64,000 bases of DNA, taken from contig OY720348.1 of assembly GCA_963082975.1 (NCBI GenBank), positions 51,472,421-51,536,420 of the forward strand, written 5' to 3'. Both the position numbers and the translations under genes were made by a program. This document shows positions 1-11,640 of this stretch, in pieces (position 1 is the stretch's first letter; the number at the start of each line of letters is the position of its first letter). The notes below the pieces were generated by a model. It was not told where the DNA came from. It was given only the letters and a program-made list of their open reading frames with translations, and ran no database searches. This stretch comes from Labia minor (Eukaryota; Arthropoda; Insecta; Dermaptera; Spongiphoridae).

Positions 1-1396
1 AATGTTGATTTCTTGGCTGAAATAAACAAAATCCTCCGGCTGTCCCTCCATCTAATTGCTATTCTCTCCTAACTCTCTCAAGTTTCTTTTGATATTGTCT
101 GGTGGTTTCCCAAATTGGATTTCTAGTAAAACAAGTCTTTACTCAATCCTTCAAACCACGCCCATGGCAATCTCCTCAAATTTATGATTTTAATTATGTT
201 TTGGGATGAGGTCATACAATTCCTCTTTATACAAGATCACAGATATATCTGTAGTTTCCGCTTTTTTTCGGTTAAATGAGATGAAACAAAGTGTATAATC
301 GGATTTTCACCTAAAAAGTAAGTATATATATATAAATGTATGATTGTTATTTTTAAAAGCAATTTTATAAACAAATGGAGGTGTAACAAACATTATCCTG
401 TGGTTCTTTTTTTATAAACAAATTTTAATAAAATACTTGAAATTAGCTGTTTTTTTTAATGGAAATGTTTATATATCTTGAATTAGATTGAATTAATGTA
501 TTTAATAAAACAACAAAGTTCATACCCATAATTATGCTGGTGTATTACAGTTTAAAAATTAATATATGCAAATGATTTTTATTTCAATCTGGAATGTGGA
601 TGATGGAAAATCCAATTTGGTGTCAAATGATGGGAACTTTCTATGTCGTTGAGACTTTTAATCAAATTTTCCTTTGAAGAGGTGTGAAGTGCGAGATGTG
701 TTTGGTGACAGAGGCAGTCTCTTAGACTCTGGAGAATATGGCCGTTACTAATTGACACATCCTCACCAGGCAAGGCTCAAAGGTGCATACCGCTCTCAAG
801 GCATTTGCTTTAATGAGTGAAATAATAATTGAGAAGCGTTTCACTCATCCGCTTCAAGTCCAAAGGAAACCAGCCCTTCTCAATAATGAATTGAACGATT
901 CTATTACATACGCCGCAACTCCGCTTCCCTCTCTCCCCCTTCTTACTACATTATATACTTATTCTACTTAGAAATTATATTAAATTATTCAAAGATTTAT
1001 ATACGATTTATTTAAAGTTTATTACACAAATAAATTGTTTTAATCATTAATTTAGCAAATTTAAAAAAAAATATTAAAAACAAAAGTTCAAGTATAAATT
1101 ATGAAGTTTACTTGGATCAATCTTTCATAATGTTAATAAAGAAATTAATTTTACAAAAATCTATAAAGAGAATTAAAACAATTAGTTTTATGAAAGAGCC
1201 AGTGGTGTATTGGGAAGGGAACGCGGGGGAACGACGTTCCCTTACCCTTTTTCAGAACCGGAACGCGTTCCAGTACTTTTTCCATTTCCCGACAACTCCC
1301 ACTTAAATCTACTGTTAGAATTTCTTTTTTTTTTGTGTTCGTTAATATTTTGTATAGTAAGAATAAGAAAAAATAAAAACTTAAGTATATGGAAAA
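1..1396. other. Unassigned AT-rich stretch with a GC-richer island
   Basis: I see no gene or recognised repeat. The part from about 560 to 960 is richer in G+C and looks unique within the window. Short open frames on both strands there have no recognisable motif. The rest is A/T-rich with homopolymer runs. Confidence 0.5.
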
Positions 1397-1398
1397 TA

Positions 1399-1849
1399 AG
1401 CGGGAGTGTCCTCCCCTAGACTTTCCCGCATATAAATAGGTATAAAGAGTTGTGAATGAATATTTAGAATGTGTAAACTTGGTACCTAAAAATATCCATA
1501 GGTGAAATTTGGTGTGAAAACAATACCTCCCTTACTATCGTCGGTCGGTAAAAAAGAAACGCTAATTATATAGGTAAAATGTCACTTCCGGTATTCAGAT
1601 CATGATGAAATTTGGTATCTCAATTTTTTTCATATTTTTAAATCTATATACAAAATATGAAGCAAATATCTCGAAGCAAACTGGTACTTTACTTGAAAGG
1701 TAAACGCAACCAGTGTAGGTAAAGTACCACTTCCGGTTAACCGATTTTGACGAAATTTTGATAGAAATCTACAAACTGTGAATAATATCGGTGTACCAAA
1801 TTTCGAAGTCCTAGCTTGATTAGTTTTTGAGTAAATTTGCTTACAGACA

Positions 1850-1880
<31 letters not shown>

Positions 1881-2019
1881 CATACACACACACAGACATA
1901 ATTCGAAAAATGGTATTTTCCGACTCAGGGAGGTCTAAAACGTCAAGATCTATCGAAATCTCGAAGTCGAAATTTTTGACGATTCCAATACTTCCCTTAT
2001 ACGAAGTATGCGGGAAAGT
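1399..2019 (+). repeat. Interspersed repeat C, copy 1
   Basis: About 620 bp, matched on the opposite strand at 28798-29433. The 5' end has GCGGGAGTGTCCTCCCC followed by ACTTTCCCGCAT. The 3' end carries the inverted form ATGCGGGAAAGT, so the ends are asymmetric inverted repeats. The interior holds a (CATA)n tract. A fragment of repeat A's 3' end (about 1490-1551, ending CGTCGGTCGGTAAA) is embedded in this copy, so it is composite. The open frame at 1630-1899 on the minus strand lies in the repeat and is not treated as a gene. The class is unproven; the plan resembles non-autonomous Helentron-type elements. Confidence 0.75.
1853..1892. repeat. (CATA)n/(CA)n microsatellite in repeat C
   Basis: About nine CATA units are followed by CA units. 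The same tract occurs in complement at 28931-28980, so it is an internal part of repeat C. Confidence 0.9.
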
Positions 2020-2157
2020 AAAAATAGTTTGCTGAAAATAGGACTTTTTTTGCTCACACTGAAAAGATTGTACACAACATTCATTGAATAGTTTTAAAAT
2101 TATAGAATTTGTCTTTTTACTTATTGACTACCCTCGTTAAGGAAAGTTTGAACCAAT

Positions 2158-2365
2158 AGTAAAAATTGAATATTATAAATATAAAAATTTTTTATAAAAT
2201 AACGTTTTTCCAATAGACTAAAAAGAATAAAATAATTTTTCTATAAGCCTAACAAAGTTCATGGATGAATCGCTTCATATTCAACGAAAAACGTTGGGCG
2301 CTTTTAGTTTTCATTTGATTTCTATACAATTAACTTCCTTTATAAAGCTATAATTCATATATATA
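2158..2365 (+). repeat. Interspersed repeat L, copy 1
   Basis: This matches the complement of about 55185-55410. Shared landmarks are AAAATAACGTTTTTC, ATAATTTTTCTATAAGCCT and TTTAGTTTTCATTTG. Only these two copies are visible here, in opposite orientation about 53 kb apart. No coding capacity or clear terminal repeats were seen. Confidence 0.65.
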
Positions 2366-2954
2366 CATACATACTACACCAAGAAATTAATCTTTTATTA
2401 TTTTTCACTGTACTATACTTATATCAAAGTATGTATCAAAATTTAAAATAATTTTTATTAAATTTACATATTATCAATCAAATCCAAAATTATTGATTAA
2501 ATTTGAAGAAAGAGTGTTACTTGAAAATCGATTGTAATTTTTCAAAAAAGCGAACAGACAGATAGACCGACGCGAAGTGAAGTTGTGAAAAACGTTATAA
2601 TACAAAGAATAATTACTTTCATCTGGTCGACAATAAGTTTTAAAATTTTTATTTTTAATTTCTTTTTTATCTTTAATTTTTGGGAGATTTAACAAAAAAC
2701 AAATAATTTGATTCAATTTAAATGAGGTTTCATTCAATTTATTTCTATTTTAAATCTCTGTATAATTAAGTACTAATTATTACTTTTGTATAAATAGATG
2801 TTAATTAGGTATTAATAGCCCCCATTTTTACATATTTAAGTTATAAAAAAATATCCATAATTTAATTCATTAATACTTAATAATAAATAATAATTGTTAT
2901 CAATCTATGTCCGTGGAACTACTAAAATCTTCAGATCAAATAATAGTATGAAAA
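2366..2954. other. Unassigned AT-rich stretch
   Basis: I see no gene or recognised repeat here. An 87-codon minus-strand frame at 2474-2737 has the K/N/F/L composition of random AT-rich sequence. Confidence 0.5.
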
Positions 2955-2981
2955 TCTTATCTTATTATGCTAGCTAAAATC

Positions 2982-3023
<42 letters not shown>

Positions 3024-3748
3024 CCATGGGTTCTCAAAAACCGCTCAAACGATTTTTTTCAAATTCACACTAGATATAGTATTTATAAAGAAAAATTGAG
3101 TTTTATTGATCACATCTCAGGAAACGTACATTTTCATTATTTATTTCTTAATTTAAAATAATATATGGGTGACGTCACATGACATCCATTTTTATTTTTT
3201 AACTGAAATTGTATTAGTATTTTTTTTTTATTTAAAATATTTTAAAATTTATTATTTAATTTCGAAATAAAATTAAAAATATTTATTTTTAATAAAATAT
3301 ATATATATTTATTAATCTCTCTCAAAAAAAAAACAACAAAACAAATAAATGTCTTCGAAAGATGGTAAAAATATGTTATTTTTATTATCAAAATATCTTA
3401 GACATATCTTAGACCAGTGGTTAGAATATTTGTTTTTACTCCCCGAGTTCGAAGGATCGAAACTCGCCGCGTGCATTTTTTTTTATCTATTTTCGTGATT
3501 TATTTATTCATTGTTCTTTTATTAATTAAGTTTTAGATAGTTTTATAATTTTTAATATTTTTTCAATAAAATATTATTTAATACATTTAATAATTGTAAT
3601 AAATAATTAAAGAATTGTATATCAATATTTTTAAAGGGTAGAGCGAGAGCTCGGTGTCCCAGGTATTAATATTACCAGCCAAATCCAATAATAACGAATC
3701 ATTTTTTTTAACTTAAGTACCGAGCCGAGGCTCGGGGTCCCGGTACTA
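2955..3748 (+). mobile_element. Helitron-like repeat E, copy 1 (possibly two overlapping ends)
   Basis: It begins A|TCTTATCTTATTATGCTAGC, the 5' end shared by copies at 39963, 41340 and (inverted) 12520. A (TA)n tract follows at about 2983-3021, then a conserved segment with a TGACGTCA palindrome at about 3170. Two GC-rich hairpins lie at the 3' side: GAGCGAGAGCTC near 3646 and CCGAGCCGAGGCTCGG near 3720, the second followed by a short tail ending GGTACTA. A 5' TC after an A and a 3' hairpin with a short tail are Helitron features, but the final CTRR is not clean. No Rep/helicase sequence is visible. Confidence 0.55.
3413..3476 (+). repeat. tRNA-like segment in repeat E
   Basis: CAGTGGTTAGAATA resembles a Pol III A box. 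A B-box-like GAGTTCGAAGGATCGAAACTC follows about 35 bp later. This suggests a tRNA-derived SINE head captured by the repeat. It is not an intact tRNA; no proper stems or anticodon loop could be drawn. Confidence 0.35.
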
Positions 3749-4187
3749 ATAATAATAATGATAATGAAATATTCTAACTAGATTAAGTTGTTTATTTTTC
3801 ATTACCTCCTTATAGTATAATTAATAGTTATTTTTGTTGATAAAACCAAAAGAGAAGCAAATGGTTTTAGTGTAGAAAGGGGTAAAGAGTGGATTGGCAA
3901 TTTTGTTACTTGTTCGATACTCGATTATAACTATTGATCACTGAACAGAATTTAAGCAATTAAACCTGAATAAAATTTAATTGATAAACTTGAATTGGCA
4001 AATGGGTTACGCGCCAAATAATTTAATGAAAATGAGAAAAAATTTAGAAATCAATTGAATCATTTACACAATTATCCAAACATAAATATAGAATATAGTA
4101 TACGAGTATAATAATATTCATCCTTTAAAATTAATAATACATATTGCTTTAAATTAATGACTCTTTGATTATATATATAAAGCTATT
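3749..4187. other. Unassigned AT-rich stretch
   Basis: Nothing recognisable was seen between repeat E and the hAT MITE, apart from AT-rich sequence with no sizeable open frame. Confidence 0.5.
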
Positions 4188-4195
4188 GTCTATAC

Positions 4196-5247
4196 CAGAG
4201 GTGGCCAACCCAAATGTTCTTGTGGGCCACTTTGGAAATGCATCATAACTTTGCGGGCCGCATATAAAATTATACATACCCATATTAGATTTAGACCCAT
4301 TATAGATATTGTTTGGTGTGACAAATTGAAAAATAATGAATTTTTATTATTTTTACATATAAACATATATAATATATAATATAATAATAATGATACGGAA
4401 TGCACATTGTAAAAAATATATAATACTAAAAATAAATAAGTTGACCTGTGGCCAGGTCCGAACCGACCGACGGTTTGAAATAAATTAATTTCCAGCTACA
4501 GAAACAATTTCAAATAATTTTAATATATCTATTAATGTAATAAAAAACAGATATGGATACATAAATAATAAATATAAACATTTTTAATTTTATTTTATTT
4601 ATAATATATATGTAAGACCAGGCTGTGACGTCATGAAGGGCTGGGTGACGTCATATAATTTTAAATTAAGAAAAACATAATGAAGATGATTTTTCCCGAA
4701 GATAAAACCAATACATTCGTGGTGATATGTAAAAAAATCTCCTTATGTGAAATTTGGTGCGAAAATAACCCTTCCCTTCTTATCGTCGATCGCTAATACT
4801 ACCACTTCCGGTTTCCGGATTTGCACCAAAAGTTGATCAATTCATCCCACTGATGCATTAAGTAAATATACCAAATTTCATCAAAATCCGTTAAGCCGTT
4901 CAGGCTGTACACATCTATACGTACGGACAGACGGACGGACAGACGGACAGACGGACGGACAGACATCATGCTAAAAATACTTTTTTCTGTTAAGAAAATG
5001 CATGATTCGTGGAGATATGTAAAAATCTCCACATGTGAAATTTGGTGTGAAAACAATACCTCCCTTACTATCGTCGGTCGGTAAAAAAGAAACAACGAAA
5101 TAAAAAAAATGAAATCATATTTATTTCACTAGTGCGATATTTGTTTCATGAGGGTGCAGAATATAAAAGTGTGATGGATCTCGCTGGCCGCAAAAATGTT
5201 TACGGTGGGCCGCATGCGGCCCGCGGGCCTCGGGTTGCCCACCCATG
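4196..5247 (+). mobile_element. hAT-type MITE with 8-bp target duplication, interrupted by repeat A
   Basis: The ends are inverted repeats: CAGAGGTGGCCAACCC on the left and GGGTTGCCCACCCATG on the right. They are flanked on both sides by GTCTATAC (4188-4195 and 5248-5255), a perfect 8-bp duplication, as expected for hAT transposition. Without the nested repeat A it is about 400 bp and matches the uninterrupted copy at 63591-63989. No hAT transposase is encoded, so it would depend on one elsewhere. The 4190-4405 and other small frames inside are not real genes. Confidence 0.9.
4440..5082 (+). repeat. Interspersed repeat A, copy 1 (nested in the hAT MITE)
   Basis: It starts GTTGACCTGTGGCC and ends CTATCGTCGGTCGG|TAAAA. 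CCGACCGACGG near the 5' end is inverted as CGTCGGTCGG at the 3' end. The interior has two TGACGTCA palindromes (4626-4633 and 4646-4653) and an ACGG/ACAG microsatellite near 4922-4968. The uninterrupted MITE at 63591 places the insertion in an A-run. The 98-codon minus-strand frame at 4799-5095 belongs to this repeat and recurs in other copies. Confidence 0.85.
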
Positions 5248-5468
5248 GTCTATACCTTGCTTATAATTTAAATTTTATCCAAATCGTTCCTGGAGATTGC
5301 AAATAAAACATTAAATTTTTATTTTAGAAAATTATAAATTTTAATATAAAAGATGAAAGAAATTTTAGTAAATTAATAAAAAACTTATTGTTGATTTATT
5401 TAATTTCATTTATGTGATATTTTTAGGTTATAAACGCCTGTTAACATTCTCAAGGTCATACACATGTC

Positions 5469-5616
5469 AAGAAATTATTATTATTTTTTGCAGAGAGACC
5501 CTGATGATCACGTAGAGCTTTAAAGGGAAATTATTAATTATTGAATTTCCTTAAGCCCGAACTCGAGTCTTCAGGGTGGTAGAATGTTGTGCTAACCACA
5601 AAACCACTGAAGAGAC
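5469..5616 (-). mobile_element. tRNA-derived SINE S, copy a
   Basis: Read on the minus strand, an A-box-like TGTGGTTAGCACAA is followed by a B-box-like GACTCGAGTTCGGGC. A short body and an AAT-rich tail (AATAATAATAA) come next. This is the usual layout of a Pol III-transcribed SINE. It matches copies at 5781-5932 and 58927-59062. SINEs are moved by a LINE partner; I did not identify that partner here. Confidence 0.6.
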
Positions 5617-5780
5617 TGTTAGATAAGAAATTAAGATATAGAAAGATATAGATGAAAGATATTTGGTAAATTAAGTAGTAATGAATAAAAAAAAATATTG
5701 TTGATTTATTTAATTTCATTTATGTGGTATTTTAAGGTTATAAACGCTTGTTAGCATTCTCAAGGTCATGCACGATAAAT

Positions 5781-5932
5781 TATTATTATTACACAATAAC
5801 ATATTATTATTATTCTTTGTGGATAGACGCAGAGCTTTAAAGAGAAATTCTTAATTATTGAATTTCCATAAGCCCGAACTAGTGTGGTAGACTGTCGTGC
5901 TAACCACTAAACCAATTAAGAGTCTGTAAGTT
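5781..5932 (-). mobile_element. tRNA-derived SINE S, copy b
   Basis: The A-box-like TAGTGGTTAGCACGA is intact on the minus strand. The B-box segment has lost about 14 bp compared with copy a, so this copy could not be transcribed normally. An ATT/AAT-rich tail lies on the 5781 side. Confidence 0.55.
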
Positions 5933-5990
5933 AAGAAATTAAGATATAGAGAGATATTTGATAAAAAAAATAATAAAGCAGAAAAAAATG

Positions 5991-6894
5991 ATTTCACACA
6001 CATCGAGAATTTATTTTTAATAAATGATAATTAATTTAGTGAAAGTTAATCGTTCAGAATTAATTATTGTGGATTTTAGTGGTTCCATCGAAAGGCACAA
6101 GAATTCCATGCTAATTAATAGCTGAAAATCTATGTTTAAGTATATACCTTTCTTTATTAGGTATTTTTAATTAAATAATTTTCTATTGTTATGAAATACA
6201 CCCGTATCATTGTATTCGTACTTTTTAAGACATTCTTTTGTATGGGGGCAAGAGAGAAGAGAGCGAAGTTAAATCAACAAAAGAAGGGTTTGTGTGGAGG
6301 AGGGCTGGGGGTGTGGGTAGAAACTTTGAAGCCCATTCACTTGAAGGAAATGCCCCGATAATCCTTGTTTGTGTTTTAATGGGAGTTGAATGAAAGGTGG
6401 TAGTGTTTTTGTTATGATTATGCAATGAACTCAGGTTATAATCAAATGGTAGACGAAATTAGAGTGTAAGAGAGGAGAGGGGTTGTGAAGTAACAAGACC
6501 ACACCAAACAGGTGAGCGGAATATTATTGTCTCGGGGAAAATTTCATTCCACTCATTCTCTTTATGTTTTTATTAGATTTCTCATGCTTTTGATGTTTCA
6601 AATATTTTCTTCATTTTCTTTTTAAAATCAATCTCCTTGTGGCATTTTAAAGCAGAATATATACTTTTTTGATTTCGTTCGTCAAAAATAATAAATAAAA
6701 AATAAATTAGTTCAAAGAGTTTGTTTTTGTTTTTTTTTTTTTTATTAATGTGAATATAAAAACTTGTCTATTCAAAGACTTGATAAATAACTTATAATAT
6801 TTATTCCATGTAAATATAATGTTTGTCTATAAAATTTTATTTTCCACAAGTCATGGGAATTAAAAAAAAAAGAAAAACTTTTGATTTTTAAACA
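5991..6894. other. Unassigned; purine-rich GC-higher island at ~6230-6545
   Basis: The island is G/A-rich on the plus strand and appears only once in the window. CAGGTGAGC near 6509 resembles a splice donor, but no open frame or acceptor supports an exon. The rest is AT-rich with no recognised feature. Confidence 0.4.
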
Positions 6895-7040
6895 TACATC
6901 CTATGATAGGACAGCGCCTATCAAATCGGTTGCCGCATAAACGGGGTAACGGTGTTTTATGATCCGTAGAACGGAACCTCTCGTGGACTGGTAAGGTAGA
7001 GAGAATTTCTTTTCCCGGGATCACGAGATTGGGAGGCAAC
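6895..7040 (-). mobile_element. SINE H body, copy 1
   Basis: This is the complement of the conserved SINE H body seen at 23155, 27560, 30515, 32955, 36010 and 51840. Landmarks on the minus strand are GTTACCCCGTTTATGCGGCAA, then GATAGGCGCTGTCC and ATAGGATGTA. It is much richer in GC than its surroundings. No tRNA-like head is visible in this copy. Confidence 0.65.
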
Positions 7041-7188
7041 CGTGTTAATAAATTTTTAAAATGAGATAAAAAATAGAACGTTTATATTGAGAATATCTCA
7101 TTGAATATTATTATTACAAAATAATGAAAAAAAAAAATAATTTAAATTTCACTCAAAGTATATATAAATAATTTTTCTATCAAAATTT

Positions 7189-7688
7189 TTTGGTAATTAT
7201 TCAGGCAAACACATTTTCGTGGATTTGGATAATAATTTACCAATGGGTTCCTTTTGCAATTCCAAATAAACTTTTCTTATGAAATTTTTTCGGGCCTCTA
7301 CTCGTTTACGAGATAAAAATTATTAAAATAAAGAATTTTTAAGTTTGACAGATTAGTTATGTACGTCGAAATGTGCCATTAAGTTATGCTTTAATGACTA
7401 ATTCACTAATTATTCACTTATTCACTAATTTTCGGTTTTTATAAGTTCAGTTTGGATATAGATAAATCCAAACGGAAAATTAGTGCTCCATCTGGTAGCC
7501 TAACGGATAAAACATACTAGCTAAATAGAATATCAATGGATTTATATGTAAATTTTAATAGTTTTTATCTCGAAAACTATAACATGCCGGGAAAAATTTC
7601 ATAAGAAAAGTTTATTTGGAATTTCAAAAGGAATCCACTGGTAAAGTATTATCCAAATCCACGAAAAGACATTTATTTGAATAAATGC
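7189..7688. mobile_element. Foldback element F with ~130-bp inverted arms
   Basis: The left arm starts ATTCAGGCAAACACATTTTCG and holds TGGATTTGGATAAT. The right arm carries the complement, ATTATCCAAATCCACGAAAA, and ends near TTATTTGAATAA. The arms face each other across about 230 bp that include short repeats of ATTCACTAATT. The middle has no coding capacity. A second copy (21833-22740) is split by repeat A; a third right-arm fragment lies at 52610-52680. No target duplication could be assigned. Confidence 0.75.
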
Positions 7689-8831
7689 CCATTTTTTTAT
7701 TAAACTAGAATATCTATAATCTGGAAACAAAAATAAATTAACAAATAAAATTTTCTTTTACAATTTAATATAATATTTTGTACGATTTGCAATTAAAATA
7801 AAAATAAAATTGAATAAATCGAAAAGATGATTAACGTTGTCTAATAAAATTAGTAATTATTTAAAAAAAAAAACGATTAAAATTGATATTAAAAATTTAT
7901 ATAATTCCAAAATTCATCAAAATACAGTCATTTGAAGTGAACCAATTTTAATTTCATCTTTCTGTGTGTTGAAAATTTAATTCCCCTCTCTCAATAAATA
8001 TACAACCATTATTATTAGAAATTTGAAATTTAAAGTCTACCTTTTCTCTTAAGATCTGCATGAAATTATGAATTATACTTATAATACAAAAAAAAAAAAA
8101 TAAATAATCATAATCTTCATATGATTACTTATGTACCCCAATTTTAAATGAAATAAAATAAATATTTGTTTGGTTTAAACATAATAGAAATAATTTCATA
8201 ATTTTTTATCCACATGATTGGTAGGCAGTTGGTCTGGATGATATTTTAGAGAAATAGATTGCTACTTTATCGGCATTGAAGCATGAAGGTTGGCCATTGA
8301 TGCGAAACGACGTCGTACCATGGTGAAAGCAGATTCCAATCTAGTAATCATGTTAATTGTCCCGGTTAATTGACTCTAGAAGCTTAGTTGCTACTTGCAA
8401 TTCGCCAAATACTAACTCGGAACATAAAGTTACCACATCCAAGCTAGCATAGAGAGGGTGGGAGGAAACGGTATATGATCTGTTTCGCGAGACACAAGAA
8501 ACTGTAATTAAGTTATATATCTCAATCGATCTACTTACTCGGATATATATATATATATATTTAATGAAATTTCAATTAAATTGATTGGTGATAATATCAT
8601 CTAATTATATTTATTAATAATCGGTCTTTAAATTAACTATGATATATATTTTTTATTTATTTATTGATTTTGGTTTGCGTTTCACCAAACTTCATTTGAT
8701 AGTTTTTTAGAAATTACTAGTTATTTGGTTTCTGTATAAATCAAATTTTTACGAACTTTTCCTCGAAATTCTAATAAATATCGGGCATATTTTGGCTAAA
8801 TGTATACTGTGTAATTCAGAACATCCTACTA
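7689..8831. other. Unassigned; unique GC-higher island at ~8215-8510
   Basis: The island contains CGACGTCGTACC and several mixed-composition blocks not repeated in the window. No long open frame crosses it. Such islands in AT-rich DNA can be conserved regulatory sequence, but only comparison with relatives could show that. A (TA)n tract lies near 8544. Confidence 0.4.
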
Positions 8832-9404
8832 GGTTGTTCAACAAGTTTGCGGAGCGCCATCTATTTGTCGATATCAAAAATACAAGATATGGTATTGGAA
8901 GACCGTCGATTGACTGAAAGAGATTTAACAGAGGCTTTAGTCATTTTATTGGGTACAATGAACAATATTTTGAGTGTTAACTATGTGCAAAATGAGTGCC
9001 GCAAAAACCATTGCAAAAATAACTTAATTGAAGTACGAATTGTTGCAACATCCTACCTATTCGCCAGATTTAGCTCCCATCACCTTCCGGCTCTTCCCAC
9101 ACCTCAAACAATATCTCCGTGGAAAACGATTTTCTTCAAACGAAGAGATAATAGCTGCCGTGGAGGGATATTTAGCAGAGCTGTCGGAAAACCACTACAG
9201 TCAAGGGATCCATAAATTAGAAGACCTTTGGAATTGAAATTAGTATTGAATTTGGGCGAAACTACGCTGAAAAATAGTCATTTTTAAAAATAAAAATTAG
9301 ATTCTTCATTTCCATTCCGTGAACTTATATAAATAAATAAAAAATTCCTGAAAACAATTTTTTTCCCTTAATGTCATTGACCGCCGCATTTATATTAAAC
9401 AACC
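8832..9404 (+). mobile_element. Deleted mariner-type element
   Basis: The left end GGTTGTTCAACAAGTTTGCGG and the right end, read inverted as GGTTGTTTAATATAAATGCGG, form imperfect terminal inverted repeats. The left end is preceded by TA, as expected for mariner insertion; the right end is followed by GA, so the second TA has changed. The element is about 570 bp, under half a full-length mariner, because most of the transposase gene is missing. Confidence 0.8.
8889..9237 (+). pseudogene. Mariner transposase remnant (internal deletion, frameshift)
   Basis: Transposase binds the element ends and cuts and joins DNA with a DDD catalytic triad. The first part (8889 to about 8985) contains LEDRRLTERDLTEAL, a match to the second helix-turn-helix of mariner transposases. 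From 9028, in another frame, comes LLQHPTYSPDLAP, which holds the third catalytic aspartate, then a C-terminal region ending IHKLEDLWN. The region with the first two catalytic aspartates is absent and the frame is broken, so this copy cannot encode an active enzyme. Confidence 0.85.
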
Positions 9405-11340
9405 GAAAATAATAATAATTTTATAAATTTTAATTTTAATATTCTTCAAATTATTCAAATTTTCTTTTTCATTAATAATTTAAAGATATTAAATTATTTT
9501 TGTAAATCTATTTTTAATGTTTAAATGTGACGTTTATTCATTTTACAAGCACCCAATTTTATAAATTGTAATATATTTTACATTATAGTATATTTTTCCG
9601 ATTGCTATCATCATTTACTATTTACATTTGTAATATGACAGAAATTAATATATATATATATATATATAATGTATATATTATATCAATAGTATTATATTCA
9701 ATCATTTTAAAGTATTAAATAGATAAAAATTATATAAATATTTTTAAAAATAAACGTCAAATAATTTTTGAATTAAAAATTAAATTATTATTATTTTTTC
9801 AATTGAAATATATAAATTATTATAGTAAATTAGATAGAAAGTAGTAATAGAAAAAAGATTTATATAATAAAATAATAATAATAATACTTTCAAAATTCTA
9901 AATGTAAGTATTAATCAATCATATTTATATCTATTTACATACTAGCCAGGAAGGTAATCCATGATACTTTCCACGAATATAGTACTACTAACCTGGAGAG
10001 TTAATCTAAGGACAAATCACCGGGTCACGAATATATCCCTTCACTGATTAACTCAATGAGATATACAAATGACTAATTAGTAATTAAAATATTCAGATTA
10101 AACATTCTAATACTTTATTATACACGATTTTCACTTAAAGATATAATTAAATAAAAGTTTAATTGATTTTTCTATTTGTAGGATTTAAATTTCCTTTGAT
10201 GTCCAATCGAAGGGGAAAAGGGAAGTGACAAAGAAGCGAGAGGTAAGTAAATTCAGAGAAAGTTATATGAATCAAATTAAATATATATATATATAGAGAG
10301 AGAGAGAAAGAGAGAAGAGATATAGGGAGAGAGAGTGTGATAATGCAATTGATTTTCTTTATACAGTATTGCAATGAAAAGTTGAGTTAATTAGATGAAC
10401 AAAAAATATGAAACTATACATAACTAATAGAAAAGTTTTTCTCTTTTATTATAAATGCCCATGTGGTCATATGTATTTAATTTATTTTGTATGAGAAGGG
10501 TTAAAAATATATGCTTTTTTCTCATTTAGTTTTTAAAAAGTTTAGTGTGGTTTTGTTTAATTTGATGTAGTAGATTTGTCTAAATCGTTTCACAAAACAA
10601 TGTTTGTGTGCATTTATGTATGGATCTAGAGTTTAAGGAGAAATATTTTTATTAAAAAATCTGTTAAATATAAGTGGTAACCGCCATATAAATATAATAC
10701 CATTGGCTATTTCTTTCTAAATATATTCCTTATGAACTATGAATATTTAATTTTAAGATTATTATATATTTAAAATAAATAAACGACAAAATATAGAAAA
10801 AAATATTTTAAAAAAAAATAGTCCGATTATGTAAAATTAATGTCGAGTATATAGCAAGCATGTATTAGGTAAATTCAGTTGAATCTCATCCATTGGAGGT
10901 AAGCAAGAGTTGCTATGCAGGAATTAAAAAACGATTGTCCTTTTCAAGGTCACGGATAAGCAAAGCATTGGAGATGGCGACATGGCGGCAACATGGTGGC
11001 GAATCATTTCAATCTGTAAAAATTCAATAATTAATATTTAATTAAAGAAGCACTATAAAACTATATAATACTAGTGAAAATGAATCTACGTTTCATTATT
11101 ACCTGTTGTTATAAGGCAATATTTTTTTTTAATTGTAAAAATAAACCAATATCGAAATTAATTAAAAATTTCCATTTAATGATACTGAAAATCAATTTTA
11201 TTTAGAATCTGGCTAAAATTATGTTCAATTGATTGTCTTGATCACAATTAACAAATTTTAGTCAAAAATTTTAATAAAATGAAAAACATTGAATAGATTT
11301 GTTATGCTAATTCTCCAAAGAATACAATAAATAGAAGTTC
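9405..11340. other. Unassigned AT-rich stretch
   Basis: Mostly A/T with (TA)n near 9650 and a purine-rich (GA)n tract near 10293-10334. About 10860-11010 is GC-higher and unique, containing GATGGCGACATGGCGGCAAC. The minus-strand frame 10159-10374 is a by-product of the GA tract. No gene recognised. Confidence 0.5.
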
Positions 11341-11640
11341 CAAGTTTTCTACTAATAAGTTTTGGAGAGGTGGGTCCTCTCAGAGGGACTTATGACATAT
11401 ATCTTACTCGTGAAATTACGAGGTTTTGCTAGTCTGAAAATGCGAGTAATCAGGATATATTTGAGACTCGTAAAAAGAGTAAGGGAATGGATGGAAAGGA
11501 GTCAACGGGTAAAGGCCATGATTCCCCTCCTATCCAGGAAACGAATCATGAACTCACGTGAGGGCAGGGACGCTACTCCCTGAAGTAGAAATCTTTTCTA
11601 TTAAGATCATAGAGAAGAGACTACCCGTTACCCGTCAAAA
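11340..11640 (+). repeat. Repeat J, copy 1 with foldable 3' segment
   Basis: The last ~90 bp resemble 34683-34770. Shared features are a GTGAG..CAGGG..CCCTGAAGT block, then a hairpin (11585-11624: GTAG..TCTTTTCTAT paired with ATAGAGAAGA..CTAC), then CCCG-TACC and a poly-pyrimidine end. The upstream half does not clearly match the other copy. Two short plus-strand frames (11362-11583 and 11558-11743) show no known domain. Confidence 0.5.

Larger units (their letters stand above)
5388..5990. repeat. Tandem duplication of a ~300-bp unit containing a SINE
   Basis: Two diverged direct copies, about 5388-5690 and 5698-5990. Both begin TGTTGATTTATTTAATTTCA, continue with a GGTTATAAACGC segment and a CATTCTCAAGGTCAT segment, and end with GAAATTAAGATATAG. 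Each contains a minus-strand copy of SINE S. Confidence 0.8.

Noticed and set aside
4922..4968. CRISPR-like array of GGACAGAC units
   Set aside because: It is a 4-8-bp microsatellite without spacers, in a eukaryotic repeat.
4799..5095. 98-codon minus-strand frame
   Set aside because: Translation of repeat A; recurs with stops in other copies, so not a gene.
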